Origin: Terasakiispira papahanaumokuakeensis
GTDB lineage: Bacteria > Pseudomonadota > Gammaproteobacteria > Pseudomonadales > Halomonadaceae
Assembly: GCF_001709345.1 (NCBI RefSeq)
Contig: NZ_MDTQ01000001.1
Coordinates: 434,001-498,000, forward strand
Direction: 5' to 3'
Length of the DNA stretch: 64,000 nt
Positions 9,697-16,817 of the stretch are shown here, in pieces. The notes below the pieces were generated by a model. It was not told where the DNA came from and made no database searches. It saw only the letters and a list, made by a program, of their open reading frames with translations. Position numbers and translations under genes: made by a program. Position 1 is the first letter of the stretch, and each line of letters starts with the position of its first letter.

Positions 9697-10122
9697 TCAT
9701 GATGATGCAAACGTGTGTGGATTCGAGGATAATTGCTGCTCTAAATAATGGGCCAGTTGGTGCCGAGATTGCCCTTCTAATTGGGTGAGCTTGAAGGTGA
9801 TCTCAAAGAGGTGTTGTGTTTGACGCCGTGAGGCCTGAATACACGCTTCCATGGGAATGACTTGCTGGTGGGGCAAGGTTAATTGAAGTGAGTGGTGAAT
9901 TTGTGCCCCAGGAACCGCAGGGCTTGCGGAGGGGATTAATGAATCTCTTTGTGATTTTGTGCAACGAATTCGCAACTGATCGAGATTGAGATCTAACGTA
10001 CGATACGTGTGCGTTTGCCCTTCCAGCAGAATCGTGAGGGGCAGGCTCAGCTGTAGCTTGGGATAATAACGACGAGCCTTAAGATGAGCCTGATGATCAT
10101 GGCGTGGTGGCGTAATACTCAT
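9697..10122 (-). CDS. PilZ-like domain protein with degenerate c-di-GMP motifs
   Basis: A 141-residue cytoplasmic protein. ARRYYPKLQLSLPLTILLEG near the start followed by TLDLNLDQLRI matches the layout of a PilZ beta-barrel, where one expects RxxxR and (D/N)xSxxG. Here the second arginine is not in place and the second motif reads DLNLDQL, lacking Ser and Gly, so c-di-GMP binding is doubtful. GAGGTGA precedes the ATG at good spacing. Two GGDEF proteins lie elsewhere in the window. The PilZ call rests on pattern only. Confidence 0.55.
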   Translation of the reverse strand: MSITPPRHDHQAHLKARRYYPKLQLSLPLTILLEGQTHTYRTLDLNLDQLRIRCTKSQRDSLIPSASPAVPGAQIHHSLQLTLPHQQVIPMEACIQASRRQTQHLFEITFKLTQLEGQSRHQLAHYLEQQLSSNPHTFASS

Positions 10123-10453
10123 GCAAAATCACCTCATGCAGAGCGGTTCTATCATGACCGCGACGGATGCCTCATCGACGCGGGCGTCACCGTTTCGAAA
10201 AATGTTTGTTGATCCATGCGGGGCCTGGTAAATGTTCACCCTGCTCAGTCTATTGTGATGACCTATTGTGGCTGGCAGTCTGTTACGGCTTGATTGATAG
10301 ACTTAAGACCATTACCAGTGGGCTATTGTAAGTGAATTGGGTCGGGTGTCGCCAATGAGAAACGTCTTGAATCGTTGACAGGCTGTAACGCCTTGGCGCA
10401 GCGAGTGTGATAGGGGTTTAATGGTGTGACGGATTGCAAATAGGGTGATGATG
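10123..10453. other. 331-base divergent gap
   Basis: It separates the minus-strand PilZ-like gene from the plus-strand secretin-N-like gene, so promoters for both should be here. A TTGACA occurs at 10375-10380, but no acceptable -10 element follows at normal spacing. No gene or notable repeat seen. Confidence 0.5.
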
Positions 10454-11194
10454 ATGAAGTCCCGATATTGGCTTGGGGTGGTGTTTGGTCTTTTGTGGTC
10501 GTCTGCGATATGGGCGGCGACGGAGACCGTTGCGTTAACGGAACGGTCGGCAACGGATGTTCTGACCGCACTGCAGCCCCATCTGGGAGCCGATGTGAAG
10601 GTTAGTCGTCAAGAGCAGTTATTGATTTTATCGGGTCCGCAGCGCCAGTTGGATGAAGCGGTTGCCTTGATCCATGCGCTGGATCGGCCTAAAGCCCGCT
10701 ATATTGCCTATTTCGCACGCTCTCCAGTGCCATTAGGTGAAGGTCGTGCACGCCAATACACCACTGCACGTATCGAACGTCAGCAAGTGCGTATCGAATC
10801 TGGGGAAACCGTTACGCTAAGTAAAGGGTTCGTTGTGCCTGTGAGTGGTCAGAATGCCCAGGGGGGGCGAGTCGAAGGTTACCAATATATGCCTGGCGGC
10901 ATTCAGGTCTCGCTCAATCCGCTGGGGCAAAATGTTGAAGTGACCCTCAGATCGAGCCAAGTTGCACGAGAGCGCGAGGCAGATGTGGGGATACGCCCAG
11001 GATTTGAAAGTGAGCGTTATCAGGGCAGCCTCAGGGTGCCGCTCAATACTTGGGTGCAGCTTGGCGGGCAGGATTCAGTCTCAGCGATGGCGCCTTCAAG
11101 TGGGCGTCAATTGTCCACAGACACGGCAGGCCAGTCGTATTTTGGTTTATGCATCGAATCATTGCCTACTCATCAAGGGTGCGGGCCACGTTAA
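10454..11194 (+). CDS. Exported secretin-N-like (NolW-like) protein
   Basis: A 246-residue protein with a signal peptide (about 1-20, ending SSAIWAA). The region LTERSATDVLTALQPHLG...LLILSGPQRQLDEAVALIHALD resembles the short N-domains of secretins. No secretin pore follows. The second half (IRPGFESERYQGSLRVPLNTWVQLGG) resembles the ending of similar lone proteins in halophilic gammaproteobacteria. Four start codons stand in a row (GTG 10445, ATG 10448, 10451, 10454); with TAGGG just upstream I prefer the last. No secretion genes adjoin it, so the role is unknown; a periplasmic location is inferred. Confidence 0.7.
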   Translation: MKSRYWLGVVFGLLWSSAIWAATETVALTERSATDVLTALQPHLGADVKVSRQEQLLILSGPQRQLDEAVALIHALDRPKARYIAYFARSPVPLGEGRARQYTTARIERQQVRIESGETVTLSKGFVVPVSGQNAQGGRVEGYQYMPGGIQVSLNPLGQNVEVTLRSSQVAREREADVGIRPGFESERYQGSLRVPLNTWVQLGGQDSVSAMAPSSGRQLSTDTAGQSYFGLCIESLPTHQGCGPR

Positions 11195-11252
11195 GTGCAA
11201 TGGGCTGAACCTCTGACGACATCTATGCTTGTTTCATAAGCATGAGCGGGGC

Positions 11253-11399
11253 ATGATGCCTAATATAATGGTCGTTAAGATCATTGTTTTTATTGAGCTC
11301 ATGTTTATTGAGCTAGTGCTCACTGAGCCCGAGTTCGTTGAGCCCGAGTTCATTAAACTGCTGTCGGTTGAATTGTCGTCGTCTGATTTGACTGTTTAG
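11253..11399 (+). CDS. Possible 48-residue protein with pentapeptide repeats
   Basis: An open frame from ATGATG at 11253 to TAG at 11397-11399. It reads MMPNIMVVKIIV and then five-residue units FIELM, FIELV, LTEPE, FVEPE, FIKLL, SVELS. GAGCGGGGC just before the start could serve as a ribosome site. It resembles no family known to me. Because a 15-base repeat keeps any frame periodic, the protein repeat may only mirror the DNA repeat. It lies 120 bases before phaR on the same strand. Confidence 0.25.
   Translation: MMPNIMVVKIIVFIELMFIELVLTEPEFVEPEFIKLLSVELSSSDLTV
11289..11378 (+). repeat. Degenerate 15-base tandem repeat, six units
   Basis: Units at 11289, 11304, 11320, 11334, 11349 and 11364, of 14 to 16 bases each, share the core TTNNTTGAGCNCNNG (for example TTTATTGAGCTCATG and TTCGTTGAGCCCGAG). 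The fifth and sixth units are the most diverged. The purpose is unknown. Confidence 0.6.
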
Positions 11400-11519
11400 C
11401 AGCTGAACCACTTGAGCGTTTAGTCAGTATGAGCGTTCGATATATCGTTTGATCGATAGATAGGGTGGCAGCCAGGATTGGCTGACCCGATAATGAATTA
11501 GCGTACAAGAGGTGCTCCC

Positions 11520-11993
11520 TTGCGTGTGATCCGAAAATACGCGAATCGCCGTCTTTATGATACGACGGATAGCCGCTACGTCACTTTGGAAGATATTCGA
11601 CAACTGGTGGTTGATCAGGAGCCGTTTCGTGTCGAGGACTCGAAAAGCGGTGAAGATTTGACTCGAAATATTCTATTGCAGATCATTACCGAGCAAGAAA
11701 ATCGAGAGGAAAGCCAGCATAGTCCACTCTTTACCAATCAGGTGTTGCAGCAGTTGATTCGTTTTTATGGCGATAATATGCAGCACTCTATGAGTACTTA
11801 TCTGGAACAGAGTATTACCACCTTCATGGAGCAACAGAAGATCCTCCGTCAACAGATGCAGAAAGTGATGAATGTGTCACCGATGCAGGCGGGAAACCCT
11901 ATGGAGCTGATGCGTAAAGTCGCTGAGCAAAACCTGATGTTATGGAAACAGTTTTCCGGGCAGCAACGTCCGCCTCATGATGATCAGGAATAA
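11520..11993 (+). CDS. phaR: Polyhydroxyalkanoate synthesis regulator PhaR
   Basis: A DNA- and PHA-binding repressor that controls phasin genes in studied bacteria: it leaves the DNA when PHA granules form. The 157-residue product has the N-terminal PHB_acc_N domain (RKYANRRLYDTTDSRYVTLEDI, read in two parts at 4-15 and 16-25), then the helical PHB_acc region (about 63-110). The start is TTG at 11520, supported by AAGAGGTG six bases upstream and by the family's usual MRVI-K-Y opening. It converges on the phasin gene, a likely target, across a shared hairpin. Confidence 0.93.
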   Translation: MRVIRKYANRRLYDTTDSRYVTLEDIRQLVVDQEPFRVEDSKSGEDLTRNILLQIITEQENREESQHSPLFTNQVLQQLIRFYGDNMQHSMSTYLEQSITTFMEQQKILRQQMQKVMNVSPMQAGNPMELMRKVAEQNLMLWKQFSGQQRPPHDDQE

Positions 11994-11998
11994 AAGAT

Positions 11999-12023
11999 AA
12001 AAAAAGCCCGACGGGCGTCGGGC
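11999..12023 (-). terminator. Intrinsic terminator of the phasin gene
   Basis: Stem GCCCGAC/GTCGGGC of seven pairs with a four-base loop. Read on the minus strand, a run of seven T follows. It lies six bases after the phaR stop, so it may also block read-through from that side, though the plus strand lacks a T-run there. Confidence 0.8.
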
Positions 12024-12177
12024 CAAGGTTCGCGATGTCAGGCAGAGGGAGTGCCTTTCTCGCGTACAACGCCAGGGCTGAGGCGTTAGTCAAAACCGTA
12101 TGGCATAATGTGCATTATGAGGAGGGTCGGCTTCACGGTTAAGAGAAAGCGTCGCCGATCGTGCCTACCCAAGCGCT

Positions 12178-12552
12178 TCAGGCGGCTTTAGGCATATTGT
12201 ACGTACGCCCTTTTTCCCCTGCATTTTTCAGTGTCTCAAGGTTTGAAGCTTCCCCAAGGGTTTTCAGCATTTCAACAGTATGCTCTCCCATACGGGTTTG
12301 TAGATCTTGCACAAACTCGAATTGAGCCGTTTGCCAATCACTCCACTCCGGTTTTTGCTTTAGGGTGTCTTGAAGCGCTGTCCAACGATCCATGTTGTCG
12401 TTCATGAAATTGATTTGTTGCTGTCCCAGCTTTTCCATGACTTGCGCTTGCTGTGTCCAGAATCCACTGAATTGTTGCATGCCCGGACTGGACATGAGCT
12501 CTTGCAACGGTTGCCATTGCGCTTGCATGTCTCGCCAGATTTTATCCCACAT
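12178..12552 (-). CDS. Phasin family PHA granule-associated protein
   Basis: A 124-residue all-helical, amphipathic protein without a signal peptide (MWDKIWRDMQAQWQPLQELM...), rich in Gln, Trp and Met. The pattern FWTQQAQVMEKLGQQQINFMNDNMDRW, described here as the central helix at about 31-57, fits phasins that coat polyhydroxyalkanoate granules. AGGAGG precedes the ATG by seven bases. The pairing with phaR and the TGC-rich promoter support the call more strongly than sequence alone, since phasins diverge fast. No PHA synthase gene lies in the window. Confidence 0.75.
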   Translation of the reverse strand: MWDKIWRDMQAQWQPLQELMSSPGMQQFSGFWTQQAQVMEKLGQQQINFMNDNMDRWTALQDTLKQKPEWSDWQTAQFEFVQDLQTRMGEHTVEMLKTLGEASNLETLKNAGEKGRTYNMPKAA

Positions 12553-12581
12553 AATGCGTCCTCCTATCAGCGTTTGATGAC

Positions 12582-12601
12582 TTTATGCATCGATTGCACA
12601 A
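12582..12601. promoter_or_regulatory. TGC-rich element in phasin leader (candidate PhaR site)
   Basis: TTTATGCATCGATTGCACAA closely matches the element at 12721-12739 (TTTATGCTGCGTTGCACAA). PhaR proteins of other bacteria bind TGC-rich sequences, and phaR is adjacent. Inferred from pattern and context. Confidence 0.45.
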
Positions 12602-12720
12602 AGCGTTTTGGCATATCATGCCAATGATGATGTTGTGGGTCGGCCAGCATATGAAGTCGGTCGGTGGTGAGCAGGTTGGACTTGTGCTCACCGGGTTGTA
12701 TGCGACTTGCGCTACACCGA

Positions 12721-12739
12721 TTTATGCTGCGTTGCACAA
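12721..12739. promoter_or_regulatory. TGC-rich element just downstream of the phasin promoter (candidate PhaR site)
   Basis: TTTATGCTGCGTTGCACAA lies immediately downstream of the -10 box as transcribed on the minus strand, about where transcription would start. It repeats the 12582 element and shares TGCACAA with the promoter spacer. Confidence 0.5.
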
Positions 12740-12750
12740 TCATAATTTTG

Positions 12751-12778
12751 ACTATAGTGCACTGCACAAAAAGGTCAA
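12751..12778 (-). promoter_or_regulatory. Sigma-70 promoter of the phasin gene with internal TGC-rich operator
   Basis: Read on the minus strand: TTGACC, a 16-base spacer TTTTTGTGCAGTGCAC, then TATAGT. The spacer contains the palindrome GTGCAGTGCAC-like core, a likely PhaR operator overlapping the polymerase site. Seen directly; regulation is inferred. Confidence 0.65.
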
Positions 12779-13015
12779 ATATTCTCTGCAGATTTTTGTA
12801 TCTGAGTGAGTGCAGTTGAGTGAACATTCATCTTGTATTCGGCGGTGCGGCTTATATCAGCGTGTTGCTATACATGGCGCTGTAAATAAGGCGCTTTCAA
12901 GTGGGCTTCCAAGTAGGCCGCTTAGGCCTTTTCTGCCATAATGCGCGCCTTTCCACATATTTTAAGGGTAAAGGGCCTGTGGGCCTGACTATCGATCTTG
13001 CTGGGAGATGGCCAG

Positions 13016-14317
13016 ATGAAGGTGTTGATTATTGGCGGCGGTGGTCGCGAACATGCATTGGCATGGCAGGTGGCTCAGGCTGAACGCGTGACAGAAGTAC
13101 TGGTGGCCCCAGGTAACGCGGGAACAGCCCGTGAAGCTAAAGTGCGTAATGTCGACTTAGATGTGCTGGATATTGATGGCCTGATTGCGCTGGCTCAATC
13201 TGAGCAGGTTGAACTCACGATTGTCGGACCTGAAGCGCCGTTAGTGGCTGGGGTGGTGGATCGTTTCCAGGAAGCCGGTTTGGCGATTTTTGGCCCAACG
13301 GCTGGGGCGGCTCAGTTAGAGGGCTCCAAGGCCTTCACTAAAGATTTCTTGGCGCGCCATCATATTCCGACAGCGGATTATCAAGTGTTTACTGAGGTTG
13401 ATTCGGCACTGGCTTACTTGCAGAAGAAAGGGGCTCCGATCGTCATCAAAGCCGATGGCTTAGCGGCAGGTAAAGGCGTCATTGTGGCGATGACTTTGCC
13501 GGAGGCTGAAGCCGCCGTGCGTGATATGTTGTCCGGAAACAGCTTTGGTGATGCCGGTAGTCGTGTCGTCATTGAAGAGTTTTTGGAAGGCGAGGAAGCC
13601 TCCTTTATTGTGATGGTTGATGGCGAGCATGTACTGCCCATGGCCACCAGCCAGGATCATAAACGTGTGGGTGATGGTGACACCGGCCCTAATACTGGCG
13701 GGATGGGGGCTTATTCTCCCGCACCTGTCGTCACTGATGAAATCCATCTGCGTATTATGGATCAGGTGATTATGCCGACAGTGAAAGGCATGAAGGCTGA
13801 GGGGCATCCTTACACCGGGTTCCTGTATGCCGGTTTGATGATTACTGCTGAAGGGCAGCCAAAAGTCATCGAATATAACTGCCGCTTTGGTGATCCGGAA
13901 ACCCAGCCGATTATGATGCGTTTACAATCGGATTTATCCGCCTTATGCGAGGCGGCTTTAGCGGGGACTCTGGATCAGGCTTCTGCGCAATGGGACCCGC
14001 GCCCTGCGTTAGGTGTCGTCATGGCCGCTGGCGGATATCCGGATCACTATGCTAAAGGCGCTGTGATCACAGGGCTGGATGATGCGGATGCGCTGAACGA
14101 TGTCAAAGTTTTCCATGCCGGGACTCAGCTGGATGCGCAGCAGCAAGTGGTCACCAGTGGCGGCCGGGTGCTGTGTGTGACCGCGCTAGGTGACCAAGTG
14201 GCTCAAGCGCAGCAACGGGCCTATCAAGGGGTCGATAAGATCAACTGGTTAGAGGCTTTTTGCCGTCGAGATATCGGTTATCGAGCGATTGCCCGCGAGC
14301 AGGCCCAGTCTGAATGA
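13016..14317 (+). CDS. purD: Phosphoribosylamine-glycine ligase
   Basis: Second step of purine synthesis: joins glycine to 5-phosphoribosylamine with ATP. The 433-residue ATP-grasp enzyme shows KVLIIGGGGREHALAW at the start, GPTAGAAQLEGSKAFTKDF (about 98-116), ADGLAAGKGV in the grasp domain, GDGDTGPNTGGMGAYSP, and the metal-binding NCRFGDPETQ. I chose the ATG at 13016, after GGGAGATGG, which gives the family start. It stands alone, without purH next to it as in many gammaproteobacteria. Confidence 0.97.
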   Translation: MKVLIIGGGGREHALAWQVAQAERVTEVLVAPGNAGTAREAKVRNVDLDVLDIDGLIALAQSEQVELTIVGPEAPLVAGVVDRFQEAGLAIFGPTAGAAQLEGSKAFTKDFLARHHIPTADYQVFTEVDSALAYLQKKGAPIVIKADGLAAGKGVIVAMTLPEAEAAVRDMLSGNSFGDAGSRVVIEEFLEGEEASFIVMVDGEHVLPMATSQDHKRVGDGDTGPNTGGMGAYSPAPVVTDEIHLRIMDQVIMPTVKGMKAEGHPYTGFLYAGLMITAEGQPKVIEYNCRFGDPETQPIMMRLQSDLSALCEAALAGTLDQASAQWDPRPALGVVMAAGGYPDHYAKGAVITGLDDADALNDVKVFHAGTQLDAQQQVVTSGGRVLCVTALGDQVAQAQQRAYQGVDKINWLEAFCRRDIGYRAIAREQAQSE

Positions 14318-14376
14318 TTGCGTGTGTTGTGGTTTAAACCACTCACGTGATGTCGATGGGGTTTAAATCGTGGATC

Positions 14377-14411
14377 AAGTCCCTGCCGGAGTGCGGGGAC
14401 TTTTTGTTTTG
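14377..14411 (+). terminator. Intrinsic terminator of purD
   Basis: AAGTCCC pairs with GGGACTT around an inner loop, followed by TTTTGTTTT. Confidence 0.75.
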
Positions 14412-14424
14412 CGAGGCCGCATTA

Positions 14425-14508
14425 TCATGTTACGGGGCAGCGTTGTCATGTTACCGGGTGGAATTATAGTGTTACTGGGTGGAAGGATAGTGTTATGGCG
14501 CAAGTGTG
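14425..14508 (+). repeat. 21-base tandem repeat, about four units
   Basis: Units begin at 14425, 14446, 14467 and 14488; the first three share TNNTGTTACNGGGNGG. The period is exactly 21 bases, and one plus-strand frame reads hydrophobic seven-residue units (MLRGSVV, MLPGGII, VLLGGRI). There is no ribosome site for that frame, which starts inside the purD terminator, so I do not call a gene. Confidence 0.55.
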
Positions 14509-14612
14509 CGCTATTGGCAATGCGGTGCGGCTGGAGTAGCATGCGCAGCGAATAAAAATCATATGCATTTAACATGTATATTATGTTCGCTTTTCAAAGG
14601 ATGAAACAAAAC

Positions 14613-15122
14613 ATGACTGATGGTATTGAGAACCCCTATGTAGCACCTCAGGCTGACCTGGAAGTTCATCGTGATCCTGGTGATCTTTCTGTCTTTCCAC
14701 GCTTCAGCACTTGGTTAGTATTGCTGCTGTCGATTGTGACATTGGGGATATATGCTTTTTGGTGGATTTACGACCGTACTCGTAAGTTGAATACGATTTC
14801 TGAAGATAAGCTCCCTATGGGGTTGGTGAAGACTTATATTATCTTTAGTGTGCTGGGGACTTTTCTGCCCATTATCTTCACGATAGTGATGATTAATAGC
14901 GCCCAAAGTAGCAGCTTTGCGCTTGTCAGTCTTTTAGGTAACCTCCTGAGCTTCGTCGGTTTTGTGCTGCTTGAAATCTGGGCATTCCAATTCCGTAATC
15001 GCCTAAATTCGCTCACTCATAGCCAGGGTCAGAAGACTTGGGCGGGTGGGGTGATGACCTTCTTTTTCACCGCGCTTTATATGAGTTACAAGATCAACCA
15101 GCATCTTGATCGTCGTTCATAA
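14613..15122 (+). CDS. DUF4234 family membrane protein
   Basis: A 169-residue protein with about four membrane helices. The segment FSTWLVLLLSIVTLGIYAFW followed by WIYDRTRKLN (about 32-60) is the DUF4234 mark; function unknown. I chose the ATG at 14613 (AAAGGA about 12 bases upstream), though the ATG at 14601 is possible. It is immediately followed by the RDD gene and heads the operon running to 21948. Confidence 0.8.
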   Translation: MTDGIENPYVAPQADLEVHRDPGDLSVFPRFSTWLVLLLSIVTLGIYAFWWIYDRTRKLNTISEDKLPMGLVKTYIIFSVLGTFLPIIFTIVMINSAQSSSFALVSLLGNLLSFVGFVLLEIWAFQFRNRLNSLTHSQGQKTWAGGVMTFFFTALYMSYKINQHLDRRS

Positions 15123-15137
15123 TTGGCGTTGGGTCCC

Positions 15138-15833
15138 GTGTCTGAATTCATTGATAATCAGTGCTGTGTTGAAACGCCAGAAGGAATTGATTTTGTTCAG
15201 TCAGCGGCAGGCCCTGTGCCCCGTATTCTGGCTTACTTGATCGATCTGGGATGGCGTTTACTGGTGTATCTCGTACTGAGTATTGCTACTGCCTTTATCG
15301 GGGGGTTGGGCACGGGTTTTCTTCTGATTGTGACTTTTTTGCTGGAGTGGTTCTACCCGGTTTATTTCGAAGTGTATCGTCAGGGCCAGACACCGGGGAA
15401 ACGTGTCATGCAGCTCTGTGTCGTGAATACTGATTTTACGCCGATTACCTTTGCGCCCTCGCTGATTCGGAATTTGTTGCGTTGGGCCGACTTTTTACCG
15501 CTCTTTTACCTCGCGGGGCTGCTGAGTATGGTGTTGTCGGATCGCTTCCAGCGTTTGGGAGATTTGGCCGCCGGTACTCTGGTGATATACCGGGATCAGG
15601 CGCTTAGGCAAGCCCGTATGGTGGACGAGCCCATTCAACCGCTTGCTCCCGCGGTGCCTTTGACTCGAGATGAGCGTCAAGGGATTGCTTTACTGATGCA
15701 GCGTGCAGACCAGGTGAGTGAGTCCCGCCAGGTTGAGTTGGCCAATTGGCTAGAGCCGATCACAGGTGATCGTGGCGAAGCAGGGTTGCGTAAGCTCAAG
15801 CGTATTGGTTACTGGCTCTTAGGCGCCAAATAG
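15138..15833 (+). CDS. RDD family membrane protein
   Basis: About 231 residues, with a membrane domain at 20-150 containing the RDD features: an Arg in PVPRILAYLIDLGWR, GQTPGKRVMQLCVV, and DRFQRLGDLAAGTLVIYRD. A soluble tail of about 75 residues follows. Starts are GTG at 15138 or TTG at 15123, which directly abuts the upstream stop; neither has a strong ribosome site, so translation is probably coupled. RDD proteins recur in MoxR clusters, where their role is not established. Confidence 0.88.
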   Translation: MSEFIDNQCCVETPEGIDFVQSAAGPVPRILAYLIDLGWRLLVYLVLSIATAFIGGLGTGFLLIVTFLLEWFYPVYFEVYRQGQTPGKRVMQLCVVNTDFTPITFAPSLIRNLLRWADFLPLFYLAGLLSMVLSDRFQRLGDLAAGTLVIYRDQALRQARMVDEPIQPLAPAVPLTRDERQGIALLMQRADQVSESRQVELANWLEPITGDRGEAGLRKLKRIGYWLLGAK

Positions 15834-15845
15834 TGGAGTGATGGT

Positions 15846-16817
15846 ATGAGGGAAAGGGATTTCGAAAGTCAGCATGCTCCGCTCTGGCATCGTTTTGAAC
15901 AACAAGTGGCAGGTGGGGATGCCCGCAAAGCTGTGCTTGATGAACAGTTCCCTCAACTTTATCGCCAACTGTGTCATCATCTTGCGATGGCGCGCCAACG
16001 TGATTATTCCGAAGCCCTAGTCAATCGTCTTAACCGTTTGGTGATGGCGGGCCATCACCAGCTTTACCGGCGTGAACAGCGGTTGGGGCTGGAGATGGTG
16101 GCGCGTGCGCTGGCACAGTTCGTCATCACTTTGCGTCATGCCCGTGTCTATCTGATCTGTGCCGTTTTATTATTTTTGTTGCCTGCTCTAGTCGTGGGGA
16201 GCGCGACCTATTTCGATCATAGTGTCGCCTATAGCTTGATGTCGCCTGCCCAAGTGGCTGATATCGAGTCGATGTACGACCCAGACAACCGACGAATCGG
16301 GCCTGAGCGCGATGCTGAAACTGATCTGGTCATGTTCGGTTATTACATCAAGCATAACATCGGCATTGCTTTTCGAGCCTTTGCTGGTGGCATCTTTTTA
16401 GGGATCGGCTCGGTTTGGGTGTTGCTCTTTAACGGTGTATTTTTGGGGGCTGTGGCCGGGTATCTGACACAGGCAGGATTCAGTGAAACGTTTTACCCCT
16501 TTGTGATTGGCCATGGGGCCTTTGAGCTGACCGCGATTGTGATCAGTGGTGCTGCGGGCATGATGGTGGGATATGCCTTGATTAATCCGGGGCGATTCCG
16601 ACGTGTAGAGGCATTGCGTTTAGCGGCGGCTAAAGCCGTCAGGTTAATGTACGGCGCGATGTTTATGCTATTGGTGGCCGCCTTTCTTGAGGCGTTCTGG
16701 TCATCGTCAACCCAATTGCCCGTGGTGTTGAAGCTGTCGGTAGGGGCGGGGTTCTGGCTGTTAGTGCTGTGGTTCTGCTTCTTCTCTTCGATTGGACAGC
16801 GCCGTGAATCTTACTGA
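15846..16817 (+). CDS. SpoIIM-like (DUF95) membrane protein
   Basis: A 323-residue protein with a soluble N-terminal helical part (1-90) and a membrane part (about 95-315). The segments MFGYYIKHNIGIAFRAFAGG and PFVIGHGAFELTAIVISGAAG are typical of the family named after stage II sporulation protein M. The name is historical: non-sporulating bacteria carry it in MoxR operons, where it may form part of a membrane assembly. It overlaps the following gene by 14 bases. Confidence 0.88.
   Translation: MRERDFESQHAPLWHRFEQQVAGGDARKAVLDEQFPQLYRQLCHHLAMARQRDYSEALVNRLNRLVMAGHHQLYRREQRLGLEMVARALAQFVITLRHARVYLICAVLLFLLPALVVGSATYFDHSVAYSLMSPAQVADIESMYDPDNRRIGPERDAETDLVMFGYYIKHNIGIAFRAFAGGIFLGIGSVWVLLFNGVFLGAVAGYLTQAGFSETFYPFVIGHGAFELTAIVISGAAGMMVGYALINPGRFRRVEALRLAAAKAVRLMYGAMFMLLVAAFLEAFWSSSTQLPVVLKLSVGAGFWLLVLWFCFFSSIGQRRESY

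Larger units (their letters stand above)
11195..11519. other. 325-base gap before phaR
   Basis: Holds a degenerate 15-base tandem repeat at 11289-11378, a possible small open frame across it (11253-11399), and then about 120 bases that should contain the phaR promoter, whose boxes I cannot assign. Confidence 0.5.
12553..13015. other. 463-base divergent gap between phasin gene and purD
   Basis: The half next to the phasin gene holds its promoter and the TGC-rich repeats listed separately, leaving a leader of roughly 190 bases. The half next to purD shows no recognisable purine operator. Open frames here are chance. Confidence 0.6.

Noticed and set aside
10375-10410. TTGACA as a promoter for the secretin-N-like gene
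   Set aside because: No -10 hexamer at 16-18 bases; TGTGAT lies about 25 bases away.
12585-12809. 74-residue plus-strand frame across the phasin promoter
   Set aside because: Overlaps a clear minus-strand promoter and its operators; no ribosome site.
14370-14555. 61-residue plus-strand frame with seven-residue repeats
   Set aside because: Its start codon lies inside the purD terminator and it has no ribosome site; reported only as a DNA repeat.
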